Assembly (NCBI GenBank): GCA_020850755.1
Contig: JADZEB010000051.1
Coordinates: 29,173 to 93,172, forward strand
Reading direction: 5' to 3'
From: Alphaproteobacteria bacterium
Lineage (GTDB): Bacteria > Pseudomonadota > Alphaproteobacteria > Acetobacterales > Acetobacteraceae
Length of the DNA: 64,000 nt
Below are positions 1 through 9,740 of the stretch, piece by piece; the first letter of the stretch is position 1; every line of letters starts with the position of its first letter. A model generated the notes under the pieces. That model did no database searches and was not told the DNA's origin. It worked only from the letters and a program-made list of their open reading frames with translations. A program made the translations under genes and the position numbers.

Positions 1-93
1 ATACCCGCAGTTCGATCGCGCTTCCGGGGTGGAGCGCGGGCGGCCGTTTCCGGCCGTCCAGGCTCGCGCCCCCGACAAGGACCGGAGACGAGA

Positions 94-588
94 ATGGAGG
101 AGATCCTCATCCTGCTGCTGGTTGCCGGCGTCTCGGCCTACATGGCCTGGCGGCGGCGGCGGCGCATGCGCGCGGCCGGGATGGTGGAAGGCGGCGGCTC
201 GCGCGCCATGCCGCGCCTCGGCCGTCCCGGCACGATCACGGAAGCGCAGTGGGAGGAGCTGGCCGAGAACGGCTTCCAGCCGCAGAAGGACTGGAGCGAG
301 GAGGAAGCCCAGACGGTGCTGGACGGGCTCGCCTATCTGCGCGCCGCCATCACGCAGGTCACGGGCGAGAGCGGCGCACCGGTCCAGGTCCAGAACGAGT
401 TGCTGGCCATGCTGCTCGGCGATGACGAGCTGCGCGAAATGGTGTCGCGCTGGGGCCGCAGCCGCGCGCTGCCCCTGCGCGAGAGCGCCGGTTTCCAGCG
501 CGTGCGCGAGCGCATCATGGCCTTCTGGCAGCCCTCGGACGGGCCGGAGCCGCAGGCGGCGAACGACGCCAGCCCGCGCCAGGGCTGA
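94..588 (+). CDS. Small membrane-anchored protein of unknown function
   Basis: I do not recognise the family. The 164-residue product begins with one hydrophobic segment (about residues 3-19) followed at once by a basic stretch of arginines (20-27), which predicts an N-terminal membrane anchor with the rest in the cytoplasm. The remaining part is soluble, acidic and helical (EEEAQTVLDGLAYLRAAI region), with no cysteine or obvious catalytic motif. A GGAG at 84-87 lies six bases before the ATG and fixes the start. It is convergent with pntB and separated from it by a hairpin. Base composition is like its neighbours, so it looks native. Confidence 0.7.
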   Translation: MEEILILLLVAGVSAYMAWRRRRRMRAAGMVEGGGSRAMPRLGRPGTITEAQWEELAENGFQPQKDWSEEEAQTVLDGLAYLRAAITQVTGESGAPVQVQNELLAMLLGDDELREMVSRWGRSRALPLRESAGFQRVRERIMAFWQPSDGPEPQAANDASPRQG

Positions 589-655
589 GGCAAGGCGAGC
601 GGAGCACGCGCCGGCGCAGCCTGCCCCAGGTATGGCCCGCACCCACCCGAACGCG

Positions 656-687
656 AAGCGGCGCGTCCCGAACAGGGCGCGCCGCTT
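656..687. terminator. Hairpin between convergent genes
   Basis: A perfect 10-bp inverted repeat (AAGCGGCGCG at 656-665, CGCGCCGCTT at 678-687) with a 12-base loop sits between the convergent membrane-protein gene and pntB. There is no long U-run, so it would be a weak or bidirectional terminator. Confidence 0.5.
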
Positions 688-749
688 GCCTATCCACTCC
701 TGTCATGCCGCCGGTCTGGCGCGCCCCTGCGCCTCCCTCGGGCCGCCCC

Positions 750-2147
750 TCAGTGCTGGAGCGCCTGCACGATCTCCTCGGTCATCTTCTTGGCGTCGCC
801 GAACAGCATCATGGTGTTCGTGCGGAAGAACAGCTCATTCTCGACGCCGGCATAGCCCGAGGCCATCGAGCGCTTGACGAACAGCACCGTCTTGGCCTTG
901 TCCACCTCCAGGATCGGCATGCCGTAGATCGCCGAGGTCCGGTCGGTCTTGGCGGCTGGGTTGGTCACGTCGTTCGCGCCGATGACATAGACCACATCGG
1001 CGGTCGAGAATTCGTGGTTGATCTCCTCGAGCTCGAACACCTCGTCATAGGGCACGTTCGCCTCGGCCAGGAGCACGTTCATGTGCCCGGGCATGCGGCC
1101 CGCGACCGGGTGGATGGCGTAGGAAACCTGCACGCCTTCCTTCTTCAGGGTGTCGGCCATCTCGCGCAGGGCGTGCTGGGCCTGGGCTACCGCCATGCCA
1201 TAGCCCGGCACCACGATCACCTTGCCGGCGTTCTTCATGATGAAGGCGGCATCGTCGGCAGAGCCGGCCTTGACCGTGCGGTCCTTGGCGCCGCCGCCGG
1301 CGGCAGCCGCCCCGCCCTCGGTGCCGAAGCCGCCCAGCAGCACGTTGAAGATCGAGCGGTTCATGCCCTTGCACATGATGTAGGACAGGATCGCGCCCGA
1401 GGCGCCCACCAGCGCGCCGGTGACGATCAACAGCAGGTTGCCGATCGTGAAGCCGATGCCCGCCGCCGCCCAGCCCGAATAGCTGTTCAGCATCGACACC
1501 ACCACCGGCATGTCGGCGCCCCCGATCGGCACGATCAGGAGGAAGCCGAGCGCGAAGGCGAGGAAGGCGATCAGCCAGAACAGCACGTAGGACTCGGTGG
1601 TGACGAACAGTGCGATCAGCACGAGCAGCAGGATGCCCAGTGCAAGGTTCAGCTTGTGCTGCTGGGGGAAGATCAGCGGCGCGCCGCTCATGATGCCCTG
1701 GAGCTTGGCGAACGCGATCACCGAGCCCGAGAAGGTGATCGCGCCGATGGCCAGCCCGAGCGACATCTCCACCAGCGAGGCGGGCTTGATGTGGCCGGGC
1801 AGGCCGATGCCGAATGCCTGCGGCGCATAGAGCGCGGCGGCGGCCACGAACACGGCGGCCAGGCCCACCAGCGAGTGGAACGCGGCCACAAGCTGCGGCA
1901 GCGCCGTCATGTTGATCTTGAGCGCGATGAAGGCGCCCGCCCCGCCGCCGATCGCCACGCCGAGCAGGATCAGCCAGTAGTTGCTCATCCCCGGCGTGAG
2001 CAGGGTCGCCAGGATGGCGATCGCCATGCCGGCGATGCCGAACATGTTGCCCTGGCGCGACGTCTCGGGGCTGGACAGCCCGCGCAACGCCAGGATGAAG
2101 CATACCGACGCCACGAGGTAGAACAGCGCGGCAAAGTTGGCGGACAT
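750..2147 (-). CDS. pntB: NAD(P) transhydrogenase subunit beta
   Basis: Beta subunit of the membrane proton-translocating transhydrogenase, which transfers hydride from NADH to NADP+ driven by proton import. The 465-residue length is typical. The first 260 or so residues are a run of hydrophobic helices. The C-terminal soluble NADP-binding domain (dIII) shows VIVVPGYGMAVAQAQ, GRMPGHMNVLLAEANVPYD and YVIGANDVTNPAAKT, all hallmarks of PntB. It is the last gene of the set pntAA-pntAB-pntB on the minus strand, 30 bases after pntAB, and would be co-transcribed. Confidence 0.97.
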   Translation of the reverse strand: MSANFAALFYLVASVCFILALRGLSSPETSRQGNMFGIAGMAIAILATLLTPGMSNYWLILLGVAIGGGAGAFIALKINMTALPQLVAAFHSLVGLAAVFVAAAALYAPQAFGIGLPGHIKPASLVEMSLGLAIGAITFSGSVIAFAKLQGIMSGAPLIFPQQHKLNLALGILLLVLIALFVTTESYVLFWLIAFLAFALGFLLIVPIGGADMPVVVSMLNSYSGWAAAGIGFTIGNLLLIVTGALVGASGAILSYIMCKGMNRSIFNVLLGGFGTEGGAAAAGGGAKDRTVKAGSADDAAFIMKNAGKVIVVPGYGMAVAQAQHALREMADTLKKEGVQVSYAIHPVAGRMPGHMNVLLAEANVPYDEVFELEEINHEFSTADVVYVIGANDVTNPAAKTDRTSAIYGMPILEVDKAKTVLFVKRSMASGYAGVENELFFRTNTMMLFGDAKKMTEEIVQALQH

Positions 2148-2177
2148 GATGTGGTCTCCCCTAGCCCTTGCGCGCGT

Positions 2178-2588
2178 TCACTTCTGCTTCTTCTTGAACA
2201 TCTGCAGCATGCGCTGCGTGACGATGAAGCCGCCGAAGATGTTCACACTGGCCAGAACCACGGCAAGGAAGCCCATCGCCGAGGCGAAGCCGGCGCCCTG
2301 CAGGCCGGCGGCGAGCAGCGCGCCGACGATGATCACCGAGGAGACGGCGTTCGTCACCGCCATCAGCGGGCTGTGCAGGGCGGGCGTCACGTTCCAGACC
2401 ACGTAGTAGCCGACGAAGCAGGCGAGCATGAAGATCGCCAGCAGGAACAGGAACGGGTCTATCGCCCCGCCGGATATGCCGCCCGTGGCCTCGGCGGCGC
2501 GGCTGGCGAAGGCGCGGGCCTGTTCGGCTAGGCTGGTGGCGCCGGCGGCGAGGCGCGAGGCTTCTTCGGCGACCTGGCTCGGGTTCAT
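2178..2588 (-). CDS. pntAB: NAD(P) transhydrogenase subunit alpha, membrane part
   Basis: The membrane domain (dIIa) of the alpha subunit, encoded as a separate 136-residue protein. In enterobacteria this is fused to the NAD-binding part, while the split form is usual in Alphaproteobacteria (Rhodospirillum rubrum PntAA/PntAB/PntB). Three or four hydrophobic segments are visible, including [20 protein letters not shown] and the conserved [20 protein letters not shown] stretch. It ends with a basic KKKQK tail. It lies between pntAA (48 bases upstream) and pntB, and with them forms the functional complex in the inner membrane. Confidence 0.95.
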   Translation of the reverse strand: MNPSQVAEEASRLAAGATSLAEQARAFASRAAEATGGISGGAIDPFLFLLAIFMLACFVGYYVVWNVTPALHSPLMAVTNAVSSVIIVGALLAAGLQGAGFASAMGFLAVVLASVNIFGGFIVTQRMLQMFKKKQK

Positions 2589-2636
2589 GCGCGATCTCCG
2601 TTCGGTCGATCGTGGCGTGGCATCGGTATGTGGGGA

Positions 2637-3914
2637 TCAGGACGCGGCGGGGGTGGCCGGTGCCGCGGGCGGCGGCGGCGGCGCGGCAGATACCCCAGGC
2701 ACCACGGTGGCCTCGCTGCCCGAGCTCGCCGCCGGTGCGGCGGGCGGGACCGCCGGCGCGGGCGCGGCACCAACGAAGGCCGGGTGCACGGCGGCGCCGG
2801 CATGCGTCAGCAGCACGCCCTTGATGATCTCGTCATCAAGCTTGAGCGCGGGCTTCTTGCCCTCCTTGTCCCAGAAGGCGGCAAGGAAGGTGTGCAGGTT
2901 GCGCGCATAGAGCGAGGAGGACGCCACCGGCAGCCTTGCCGCCCAGTTGGTGTAGCCCAGGATCTTCACCCCGTTGCGCTCCACCAGCTTGCCCGGCTCG
3001 GTCAGTTCGCAATTGCCCCCGGCATCGGAAGCGATGTCGACGATCACGCTGCCCGCCCGCATGCTCTGCACATGCGCCGCCGTGACGATGCGCGGGGCGC
3101 GCCGGCCCATGGTCAGCGCCGTGCAGATGACGATGTCCTGCTTCTTGAGCGTTTCGGCCATCAGCTCGGCTTGGCGGCGCTTGAAATCCTCGCTCATCTC
3201 CTTGGCGTAGCCGCCCGAGGTTTGCGCCTGCGCCGTCTCCTCGCTCTCGACGCCGACATAGGTCGCGCCGAGCGACTTGATCTCCTCCTTGGCGGCGGGG
3301 CGCACATCGGTGGCGGAAACGATCGCGCCCATGCGCCTGGCGGTGGCGATGGCCTGCAAGCCGGCGACACCGGCGCCGACCACGAACAGGCGCGCCGGCG
3401 GCACGGTGCCGGCCGCCGTCATCATCATCGGAAAGGCGCGCTCGAAGGCCGCTGCCCCTTCCACCACGGCTCGATAGCCGGCGAGGTTCGCCTGGCTCGA
3501 AAGCACGTCCATGCTCTGCGCGCGGGTGATGCGCGGCAGCAATTCGAGCGAGCAGGCATCGATCCCGCCGGCGGCGTAGGCCGCCACCCGCTCGGGCGCG
3601 CCATGCGGGCCGAGGATGCCGATCAGCAGCGCGCCGCGCGGGATCAGCGCGATCTCGTCGAGCGCCCCCTCGCCCGCGCCGAGCGGCGCCTGCACCTTGA
3701 GCACGATCCCCGCCCCAGCCAGCGCCGCGGCGGCATCGGGCGCGATCTCGGCGCCCTGGGCGGCGAATTCGGCATCGGCAATGCCGGCGGTGATCCCCGC
3801 CCCCGCCTCGATCGCGACGGAAAGACCCATCGCGACGAATTTCTTGACCGTGTCTGGGGTTGCGGCGACGCGCGTCTCGCCAGCGCGCCGCTCCTTCAGG
3901 ATCGCCAGTCGCAT
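2637..3914 (-). CDS. pntAA: NAD(P) transhydrogenase subunit alpha, NAD-binding part
   Basis: Soluble NAD(H)-binding dI domain, related to alanine dehydrogenase. The ATG at 3914 (MRLAILKERRAGETRVA) is chosen because the family starts exactly there; the open frame continues 22 codons upstream without similarity. Recognisable parts are the RAQSMDVLSSQANLAGYRAV segment and the Rossmann fold LFVVGAGVAGLQAIATARRMGA. The product is 425 residues. The last 50 residues form an Ala/Pro-rich tail (PAPAVPPAAPAASS, PPPPPAAPA) that is longer than usual and probably a flexible linker towards the membrane part. Confidence 0.95.
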   Translation of the reverse strand: MRLAILKERRAGETRVAATPDTVKKFVAMGLSVAIEAGAGITAGIADAEFAAQGAEIAPDAAAALAGAGIVLKVQAPLGAGEGALDEIALIPRGALLIGILGPHGAPERVAAYAAGGIDACSLELLPRITRAQSMDVLSSQANLAGYRAVVEGAAAFERAFPMMMTAAGTVPPARLFVVGAGVAGLQAIATARRMGAIVSATDVRPAAKEEIKSLGATYVGVESEETAQAQTSGGYAKEMSEDFKRRQAELMAETLKKQDIVICTALTMGRRAPRIVTAAHVQSMRAGSVIVDIASDAGGNCELTEPGKLVERNGVKILGYTNWAARLPVASSSLYARNLHTFLAAFWDKEGKKPALKLDDEIIKGVLLTHAGAAVHPAFVGAAPAPAVPPAAPAASSGSEATVVPGVSAAPPPPPAAPATPAAS

Positions 3915-4132
3915 CGCTACTGCCTTCCCCGGGGCTGAGGCTCTGGGCGGGAACCGCCCGGCCACACTGTGCAAAGCCATACGGCTGTAGGCAAGCCCCT
4001 ATGGCAGCAGGGGGCAAGACTTCGCCGGCCCGGCATGGTGCGGGCACTGCCTTGCCGAAGCGTTGACATGGATCATGGCGGGAGGCGCCTTCCTCTGCTC
4101 GCGGGCGCGCGCACGCCGCGACAGCGCGGCGG

Positions 4133-5503
4133 TCAGGCCGGCTGCGGCACGCCGGCCTCGGCCAGCGCCTCCTGCTGGCGCAGCGCCATCGCGTCGGCGG
4201 CGAAACCGTCGGTCAGGCTGTGGAACAGCCGGTGCCAGTTGAGCTCGGCCTTGAGGCGGATGAAAACCGACCCCAAACCCACCGCGGCGCGGTCCATCAG
4301 CACGAATTCGCGCGGCGGGCGCACGCCGCCCAGCCGCTTCAGCCCGGCATGGACCTTGCCGGCGACCTCGCGCCCGTAATTGGGGTCGTCGGTGTCCTGG
4401 ATGCGGCGCACGCGATCCTCGAGCAGCGGCGTGTAGAGGAAATCCGCCCACAGGTTGAGCACGTCCATCTTCTCGTCGGACAGGTCGGTGAAGCCCCAGA
4501 TCTCGTAGGCGGCGCGGGCACGGGCGCGACTCTTGTCGCGCACGGCGTGGTAGAGCTCGATCACGCCCTGCAGGAAGTGCGGCGGGAAGACGCGGATGCA
4601 GCCGAAATCGAGCAGGTTGACCCCGCCATCGGGCCGCACCTGGTAGTTGCCGAGATGCGGGTCGCCATGGATCACGCCATAGCCGTAGAGCGGCCCGTAC
4701 CAGGCGTGGAACAGGTTCTCGGCGATGCGGTTGCGCTCCTCCTGCGAGGGGTTCTCCTCGAGCCGCATGAGCAGCGCCCGCCCGTCGAGCCAGGTCATGG
4801 TCAGCAGCCGGCCGGTGCAATAGTCCGGCACCGGGCGCGGCACCGCGATCGCCGGCGCAAAGGGTGCCAGCATCCGTGCATAAAGGCGCATATGCGCCGC
4901 CTCGCGGCGATAATCGAGTTCCTCGCGCAGGCGGGTGGACAGCTCCTTGTAGACCTCCTCATGGTCGATCGCCCCGTCCATGCGGTGATAGATCGCCATC
5001 GCCATCTTGAGCTGGCGCAGATCGGCCTCCACCACCGCGCCCATGTCCGGATATTGCAGCTTGCAGGCGACCTCGGTGCCGTCGGGCAGCGTGGCGCGAT
5101 GGACCTGGCCGAGCGATGCGGCGGCGGCGGCCTCGCGCCCGAAGGCCGCGAAGCGCCGCTCCCAGGCGGGGCCGAGTTCGCTCGTCATGCGCCGGCGCAC
5201 GAAGGGCCAGCCCATCGCCGGGGCGTTGGCCTGCAGCTTGGCAAGCTCGGCCGCGTATTGCGGCGGCAGCGCATCGGGCACGGTGGAAAGGAACTGCGCC
5301 ACCTTCATCAGCGGACCCTTGAGCCCGCCCAGGGCCAGCATCAGGTCGGCGGCGTGGCTTTCGCGGTCGATCTTCATGCCCAGCAGCCGCTCGCCCGCCA
5401 CGCGCACGGCAAGCCCGCCCACCGTGCCCGAGGTGCGCACATAGCGCATCATCCGCCCGGTGAAGCTGTTCTCGGCGCCGCCGCCTGTCTCGTCCGCGCT
5501 CAT
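4133..5503 (-). CDS. ABC1/AarF (UbiB-like) atypical kinase/ATPase
   Basis: Member of the UbiB/COQ8/ADCK family, whose members support ubiquinone or lipid metabolism through ATPase activity at the membrane. Visible motifs are the N-terminal KxGQ-like element written as LMKVAQFL (alanine replaces the glycine, a variant I associate with an alphaproteobacterial subgroup), the alanine-rich loop AAAASLGQVHRA, EELDYRREA, the catalytic-like HGDPHLGN near residue 280 and LLDFG. The 456-residue product has no C-terminal transmembrane helices, so it is not classical UbiB; Ubi-pathway involvement is inference. It lies upstream of pntAA on the same strand with a 218-base gap. Confidence 0.85.
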   Translation of the reverse strand: MSADETGGGAENSFTGRMMRYVRTSGTVGGLAVRVAGERLLGMKIDRESHAADLMLALGGLKGPLMKVAQFLSTVPDALPPQYAAELAKLQANAPAMGWPFVRRRMTSELGPAWERRFAAFGREAAAAASLGQVHRATLPDGTEVACKLQYPDMGAVVEADLRQLKMAMAIYHRMDGAIDHEEVYKELSTRLREELDYRREAAHMRLYARMLAPFAPAIAVPRPVPDYCTGRLLTMTWLDGRALLMRLEENPSQEERNRIAENLFHAWYGPLYGYGVIHGDPHLGNYQVRPDGGVNLLDFGCIRVFPPHFLQGVIELYHAVRDKSRARARAAYEIWGFTDLSDEKMDVLNLWADFLYTPLLEDRVRRIQDTDDPNYGREVAGKVHAGLKRLGGVRPPREFVLMDRAAVGLGSVFIRLKAELNWHRLFHSLTDGFAADAMALRQQEALAEAGVPQPA

Positions 5504-5537
5504 TGCCGCTGCCCCAAGGGCGCCGCCCCTCCAGGTC

Positions 5538-7406
5538 TCAACCCATCCGTTCCAACTCGTCGATGAAGCCGCCGATCACGTCGAGCCCCCGCGCCCAGAA
5601 GCCCGGGTCGGTGGCATCGAGCCCGAACGGCGCCAGCAGCTCCTTGTGGCGCAGCGTGCCGCCGGCGCGCAGCATGGCAAGATATTTCTGCTGGAAGGCC
5701 GGATGCCCTTCCTGGAATACGCGATAGAGCGCGTTCACCAGGCAATCGCCGAAGGCGTAGGCATAGACATAGAAGGGCGTGTGCACGAAGTGCGGGATAT
5801 AGGCCCAATAGATCGCGTAGTCCGCATCGAACCGGAAGGCGGGGCCTAGGCTCTCGGCCTGCACCTGCATCCAGATCCGGCCGATCTCCTCGGCGGCAAG
5901 CTCGCCCTTGCGCCGGGCATCATGCAGCAGCGTCTCGAAGCGGTAGAAGGCGATCTGGCGCACCACCGTGTTGAGCATGTCCTCGACCTTGCCGGCGAGC
6001 AGGATGCGCCGGCGGCGCTGGTCCTTCTCGGCGTCGAGCAGGGCGCGGAAGGTCAGCATCTCGCCGAACACCGAGGCGGTCTCGGCCAGCGTCAGCGGCG
6101 TGCCGGCCATCAGGTAGCCCTGCTCGGCCGCCAGCACCTGGTGCACGCCATGGCCCAACTCGTGGGCGAGCGTCATCACGTCGCGGGCGCGGCCGTGATA
6201 GTTCATCAGGATGTAGGGGTGCGCGCCCGGCACGGTCGGGTGGGCGAAGGCGCCCGAGGCCTTGCCGGGGCGCAGGCTGGCATCGATCCAGGGCCGCTCG
6301 AAGAAGCGCGCGCCGATCTCGGCCAGTTGCGGGGAGAAGCCGCGGTAGGCGGTCAGGACCTGCGACCTCGCCTCGGCCCAGGGGATGACGCGGTCATCGT
6401 CCTCGGGCAGGGGCGCGTTGCGGTCCCAGTAGTCGAGCACATCGCGGCCGAGCCAGCGCGCCTTGAGCCTGTAGTAGCGGTGCGACAGGCGCGGGAAGGA
6501 GGCGGTCACGGCCTGCACCAGCGCGTCCACCACCTCGTCCTCGACCATGTTGGCGCGGTTGCGGAAGCTGCCGGGGCGCGGATAGCGGCGCCAGGTGTCG
6601 ATGATCTCCTTGTCCTTGGCGAGCGTGTTGGTGATCAGCGAGAACAGGCGCTGCTGCTCGCCGAAGGCGGCGCCGATCGCCTTGGCGGCAGAGCGGCGGC
6701 GGTTGCCGTCGCGATCCGACAGCATGTTGAGCGCGGCCGACACGGTGAGGCTCTCGCCCTCCACCGGCACGCGCATATGGGCCAGCGTCTCGTCGAACAG
6801 GCGCACCCAGGCGGCGCGGCCGGTGACCTCCTTCTCGTGCAGCATCTTCTCCAGCTCGTCGGAAAGCTGGTGCGGGCGGAAGATGCGCAGGTCGCGCAGC
6901 CACGAGGCGTAGTGCGCCGCCTTGGCCGACTGGCCGAGCTTGGCGGTGATCTCGTGCTCCTCGAGCCGGTTCAGCTCCAGCGAGAAGAACAGCACATGGC
7001 TGGAGATCGCGGTCACCCGCTCCTGCATGGTCTGGTAGAAGCGGGCCGAGTCGGCATTGGTGGCGTCGGCCGAGAAGACAAGCTGGGCATAGGACATGAC
7101 GCGGCCCAGCACCTCCTCGATCCGTTCGTAGTCGGCGATCGCGGTGCCGAGCGCATCGCCCGAGGCGGCGGCCAGCCTGCCCTGCCAGGCGGCGGCGAAG
7201 GCCTTGGCATCGGCCTCGGCGCGGGCAAGGTCGGCGGCGAGTTCGGGCGAGTCCGGCGCGGGGTAGAGGTCGCGCAAGTCCCAGGCGGGCAGCCCGCCTT
7301 CCTCCACCGGCGCGGGGGGCATGGCCTCGGCGGTGGCGCGGGCGGGGCTCGGGCGGGACGGGCAGACGGGCACGGCGGACTCCTGTAGCATCCTGGTGCA
7401 GGGCAT
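5538..7406 (-). CDS. pepF: M3 family oligoendopeptidase F
   Basis: Zinc metallopeptidase that cleaves short peptides in the cytoplasm. The zinc site HELGH is at residue 415 counted from the most upstream start, in the context MTLAHELGHGVHQ, followed by the glutamate-containing ETASVFGEMLTF segment as in PepF. The long helical N-terminal region (RIEEVLGRVMSYAQLVFSAD) also matches. The start is uncertain: 7406, 7391 and 7322 (MPPAPVEEGGLPAWDL) are all possible, and 7322 gives a 594-residue protein closer to the family start. It is divergent from the acyl-CoA synthetase gene at 7501. Confidence 0.92.
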   Translation of the reverse strand: MPCTRMLQESAVPVCPSRPSPARATAEAMPPAPVEEGGLPAWDLRDLYPAPDSPELAADLARAEADAKAFAAAWQGRLAAASGDALGTAIADYERIEEVLGRVMSYAQLVFSADATNADSARFYQTMQERVTAISSHVLFFSLELNRLEEHEITAKLGQSAKAAHYASWLRDLRIFRPHQLSDELEKMLHEKEVTGRAAWVRLFDETLAHMRVPVEGESLTVSAALNMLSDRDGNRRRSAAKAIGAAFGEQQRLFSLITNTLAKDKEIIDTWRRYPRPGSFRNRANMVEDEVVDALVQAVTASFPRLSHRYYRLKARWLGRDVLDYWDRNAPLPEDDDRVIPWAEARSQVLTAYRGFSPQLAEIGARFFERPWIDASLRPGKASGAFAHPTVPGAHPYILMNYHGRARDVMTLAHELGHGVHQVLAAEQGYLMAGTPLTLAETASVFGEMLTFRALLDAEKDQRRRRILLAGKVEDMLNTVVRQIAFYRFETLLHDARRKGELAAEEIGRIWMQVQAESLGPAFRFDADYAIYWAYIPHFVHTPFYVYAYAFGDCLVNALYRVFQEGHPAFQQKYLAMLRAGGTLRHKELLAPFGLDATDPGFWARGLDVIGGFIDELERMG

Positions 7407-7500
7407 ATGGGGCCGCGGGGGTCGCGGGCAAGCGCGAAATGACGGAGCCGCACGGAGCCCGGCACGAGCGCGGACAGGCAGGCCCCGCAGCGGAGGCGCA

Positions 7501-9285
7501 ATGGATCGCTACCCCACCTGGCCCAATCTGCCCAGCATGGTCTTCGCCACCGCCGCCGCCCGCACCGGCCGTCCGGCGCTGTGGGCCAAGCGCGGCAAGG
7601 ACTGGCACGCCACCAACTGGGAGGAGCTGGCGCGCGCTGCCGCCGCTCTTGCCCGGTCCTTGCGTGCGCGCGGGGTGGGCCAGGGCGATCGCGTGCTGCT
7701 GGTGGCCGAGAACCGCCCCGAGTGGATCATCGCCGATACCGCGATCATGGCGGTGGGCGCGGTATCGGTGGGCGCCTACACCACCAACACTCCGGCCGAC
7801 CATGCGCATGTGCTGCGCGATTGCGGGGCGCGGGTAGCGATCGTCTCCACCCGGGCCCTGGCGCAGCGGCTGCTTGCCGGCGCGCGCGAGGCGGCGGGTC
7901 TCGATCTCCTGATCGCGATCGAGCCGCCCGATGCCGGGGCCGAGGGCGCCGCCGCGATCCTGCCCTGGGCCGAGGCGGTCGGCGGCGATGCCCCACCCGA
8001 TGATATCGTGGCCAGCGCCGCCGCCATCCCGGCCGATGCGCTCGCCTGCCTGATCTACACCTCGGGCACGGGCGGGGCGCCCAAGGGCGTGATGCTCTCG
8101 CACCGCGCCATCCTCGCCAACTGCGCCGGCGCCTTCGAGCTGCTGCGCCCGCTCGACCTGTTCGAGGAGACGCACCTTTCCTTCCTGCCGCTGAGCCATG
8201 CTTTCGAGCATACCTGCGGCCTGTTCCTGCTATCGCTCGGCAGCCAGACCTATTTCGTCGAGAGCGCCGACAAGGTCGCGCCCGCCATCGCCGAGGTGCG
8301 CCCGACGGTGATGGTGACGGTGCCGCGCCTGCTGGAGGTGATCCAGGAACGCATCCGCCACCAGCTCGCCCGCGCGGGCGGGTTGAAAGCCTGGCTGTTC
8401 GAGAAGGCGGTCGCGATCGGCCTCAGGAATTCGGGGCCGGAGGACCGGCGCAACCTGGTCGAGAGGCTGGTGGATCCGCTGCTCGACCGGCTGGTGCGCG
8501 CCAAGGTGCGCGCGCGCTTCGGCGGTCGGCTGAAGGGGATCATGTCGGGCGGGGCGCCGCTCAGCCCCGAGGTGGGCGGCTTCTTCCTCGCCCTGGGCTT
8601 GCGCGTGATGCAGGGCTATGGCCAGACCGAGGCCGCGCCCGTGATCTCGGCCAACCCGCCCGGCCGCATCCGCATCGAGACGGTGGGGCCGCCCTTCTTC
8701 AATGTCGAGCTGCGCATCGCCGAGGATGGCGAGATCCTGGTGCGCGGCCCGCTGGTGATGGAGGGCTACTGGAACAACCAGGCGGCCACCGATGCCGTCA
8801 TCCGCGACGGCTGGCTGCACACGGGCGATGTCGGCGTCATCGACGCGGACGGCTATCTGCGCATCACCGACCGCAAGAAGGACATCATCGTGCTTTCGGG
8901 CGGGGACAATGTCTCTCCCGCGCGCATCGAGGGGATGCTGGTGGCCGAGCCCGAGATCGCGCAGGCGATGGTGGTAGGCGACAAGCGCCCCTACCTTACC
9001 GCGCTGATCGTCCCGGCCGAGGCGACCGTGCACGCCGCAGCCAAGGAGGCCGGCAGGGCGCCCGAGCTTGCCGCCCTGGCCGAGGAGGAGGGCTTGCGCA
9101 AGCGCGTCGCCGCCGCGCTCGATCGCGTCAATTCGCGCCTGCCGGTGACGGAGAAGGTGCGCCGCTTCGCCATCGCCGGCGAAGCCTTCACGATCGAGAA
9201 CGGGCTCATGACGCCGACACTGAAGGTGCGCCGCCACCTCGTGCGCGGCCGCTTCGGAGCGGCGATGGACGCGCTCTACGGATAG
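7501..9285 (+). CDS. AMP-dependent synthetase, long-chain acyl-CoA synthetase type
   Basis: Adenylate-forming enzyme that activates a carboxylic acid, most likely a fatty acid, to its CoA thioester. The 594-residue product has the AMP/ATP motif LIYTSGTGGAPKGVMLSH near residue 185, the YGQTEAAPVI motif, the hinge region GWLHTGDVGVIDADGYLRITDRKKDIIV and a C-terminal TLKVRR lysine motif. The ATG at 7501 (MDRYPTWPNLPSM) is taken because the preceding open frame has no similarity. The FadD15-like architecture with LSHAFEHTCG suggests long-chain substrates; exact specificity cannot be read. It is convergent with the GapR-like gene with only 18 bases between them. Confidence 0.93.
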   Translation: MDRYPTWPNLPSMVFATAAARTGRPALWAKRGKDWHATNWEELARAAAALARSLRARGVGQGDRVLLVAENRPEWIIADTAIMAVGAVSVGAYTTNTPADHAHVLRDCGARVAIVSTRALAQRLLAGAREAAGLDLLIAIEPPDAGAEGAAAILPWAEAVGGDAPPDDIVASAAAIPADALACLIYTSGTGGAPKGVMLSHRAILANCAGAFELLRPLDLFEETHLSFLPLSHAFEHTCGLFLLSLGSQTYFVESADKVAPAIAEVRPTVMVTVPRLLEVIQERIRHQLARAGGLKAWLFEKAVAIGLRNSGPEDRRNLVERLVDPLLDRLVRAKVRARFGGRLKGIMSGGAPLSPEVGGFFLALGLRVMQGYGQTEAAPVISANPPGRIRIETVGPPFFNVELRIAEDGEILVRGPLVMEGYWNNQAATDAVIRDGWLHTGDVGVIDADGYLRITDRKKDIIVLSGGDNVSPARIEGMLVAEPEIAQAMVVGDKRPYLTALIVPAEATVHAAAKEAGRAPELAALAEEEGLRKRVAAALDRVNSRLPVTEKVRRFAIAGEAFTIENGLMTPTLKVRRHLVRGRFGAAMDALYG

Positions 9286-9303
9286 CAGGGCCGGCGCCCG
9301 CGC

Positions 9304-9585
9304 CTACATCCCGGGCGCGCGCAGGCGCGCCGACATGCCGAGCGCGCGCTTGTAGACTTCCAGCAGGCTTTCCTGCTCCTCGGCCTCGCTCTGGTCCATG
9401 CGGCGGATCTTCAGGACCTGGCGCAGCACCTTGACGTCGAAGCCGGCCGACTTCGCTTCGGCGAAGATGTCGCGGATGTCGCCGGCGAGCGCCTTCTTCT
9501 CCTCCTCCAGCCGCTCGATGCGCTCGATGATCGAACGCAGCCGATCGGCGGCGATTCCGCCTGTTTGCGCCTTCTTCTCGGCCAT
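9304..9585 (-). CDS. GapR-like DUF2312 nucleoid-associated protein
   Basis: A 93-residue protein of the UPF0335/DUF2312 family. The Caulobacter member GapR binds overtwisted AT-rich DNA ahead of replication and transcription. The sequence shows the typical core RLRSIIERIERLEEEKKALAGD, then DIFAEAKSAGFDVKVLRQVLKIRR, that is a coiled-coil helix followed by the basic DNA-binding helices. The N-terminus is a short polar tail (MAEKKAQTGGIAAD). Start and length agree with the family. Whether it is the global GapR or a paralogue cannot be decided from one window. Confidence 0.93.
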   Translation of the reverse strand: MAEKKAQTGGIAADRLRSIIERIERLEEEKKALAGDIRDIFAEAKSAGFDVKVLRQVLKIRRMDQSEAEEQESLLEVYKRALGMSARLRAPGM

Positions 9586-9740
9586 GGCTCGCTTCTTTCA
9601 CTCCGCGGGATCGGTGGGTCGTGCCGCGCGCCCGGTCGCTCGACCGGCGCGGCGAAGGGCGCGGACCATAGGCGCCCGCGCAGGCCAGGGCAATAGGTCG
9701 GCACGCGGCCCGGGCGGCCCCGCGCCCGACCGCCTGCCGG

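Noticed and set aside
2178..3914. A possible frameshift splitting pntA into two genes
   Set aside because: Separate pntAA and pntAB genes are the normal alphaproteobacterial arrangement; both have proper starts and stops.
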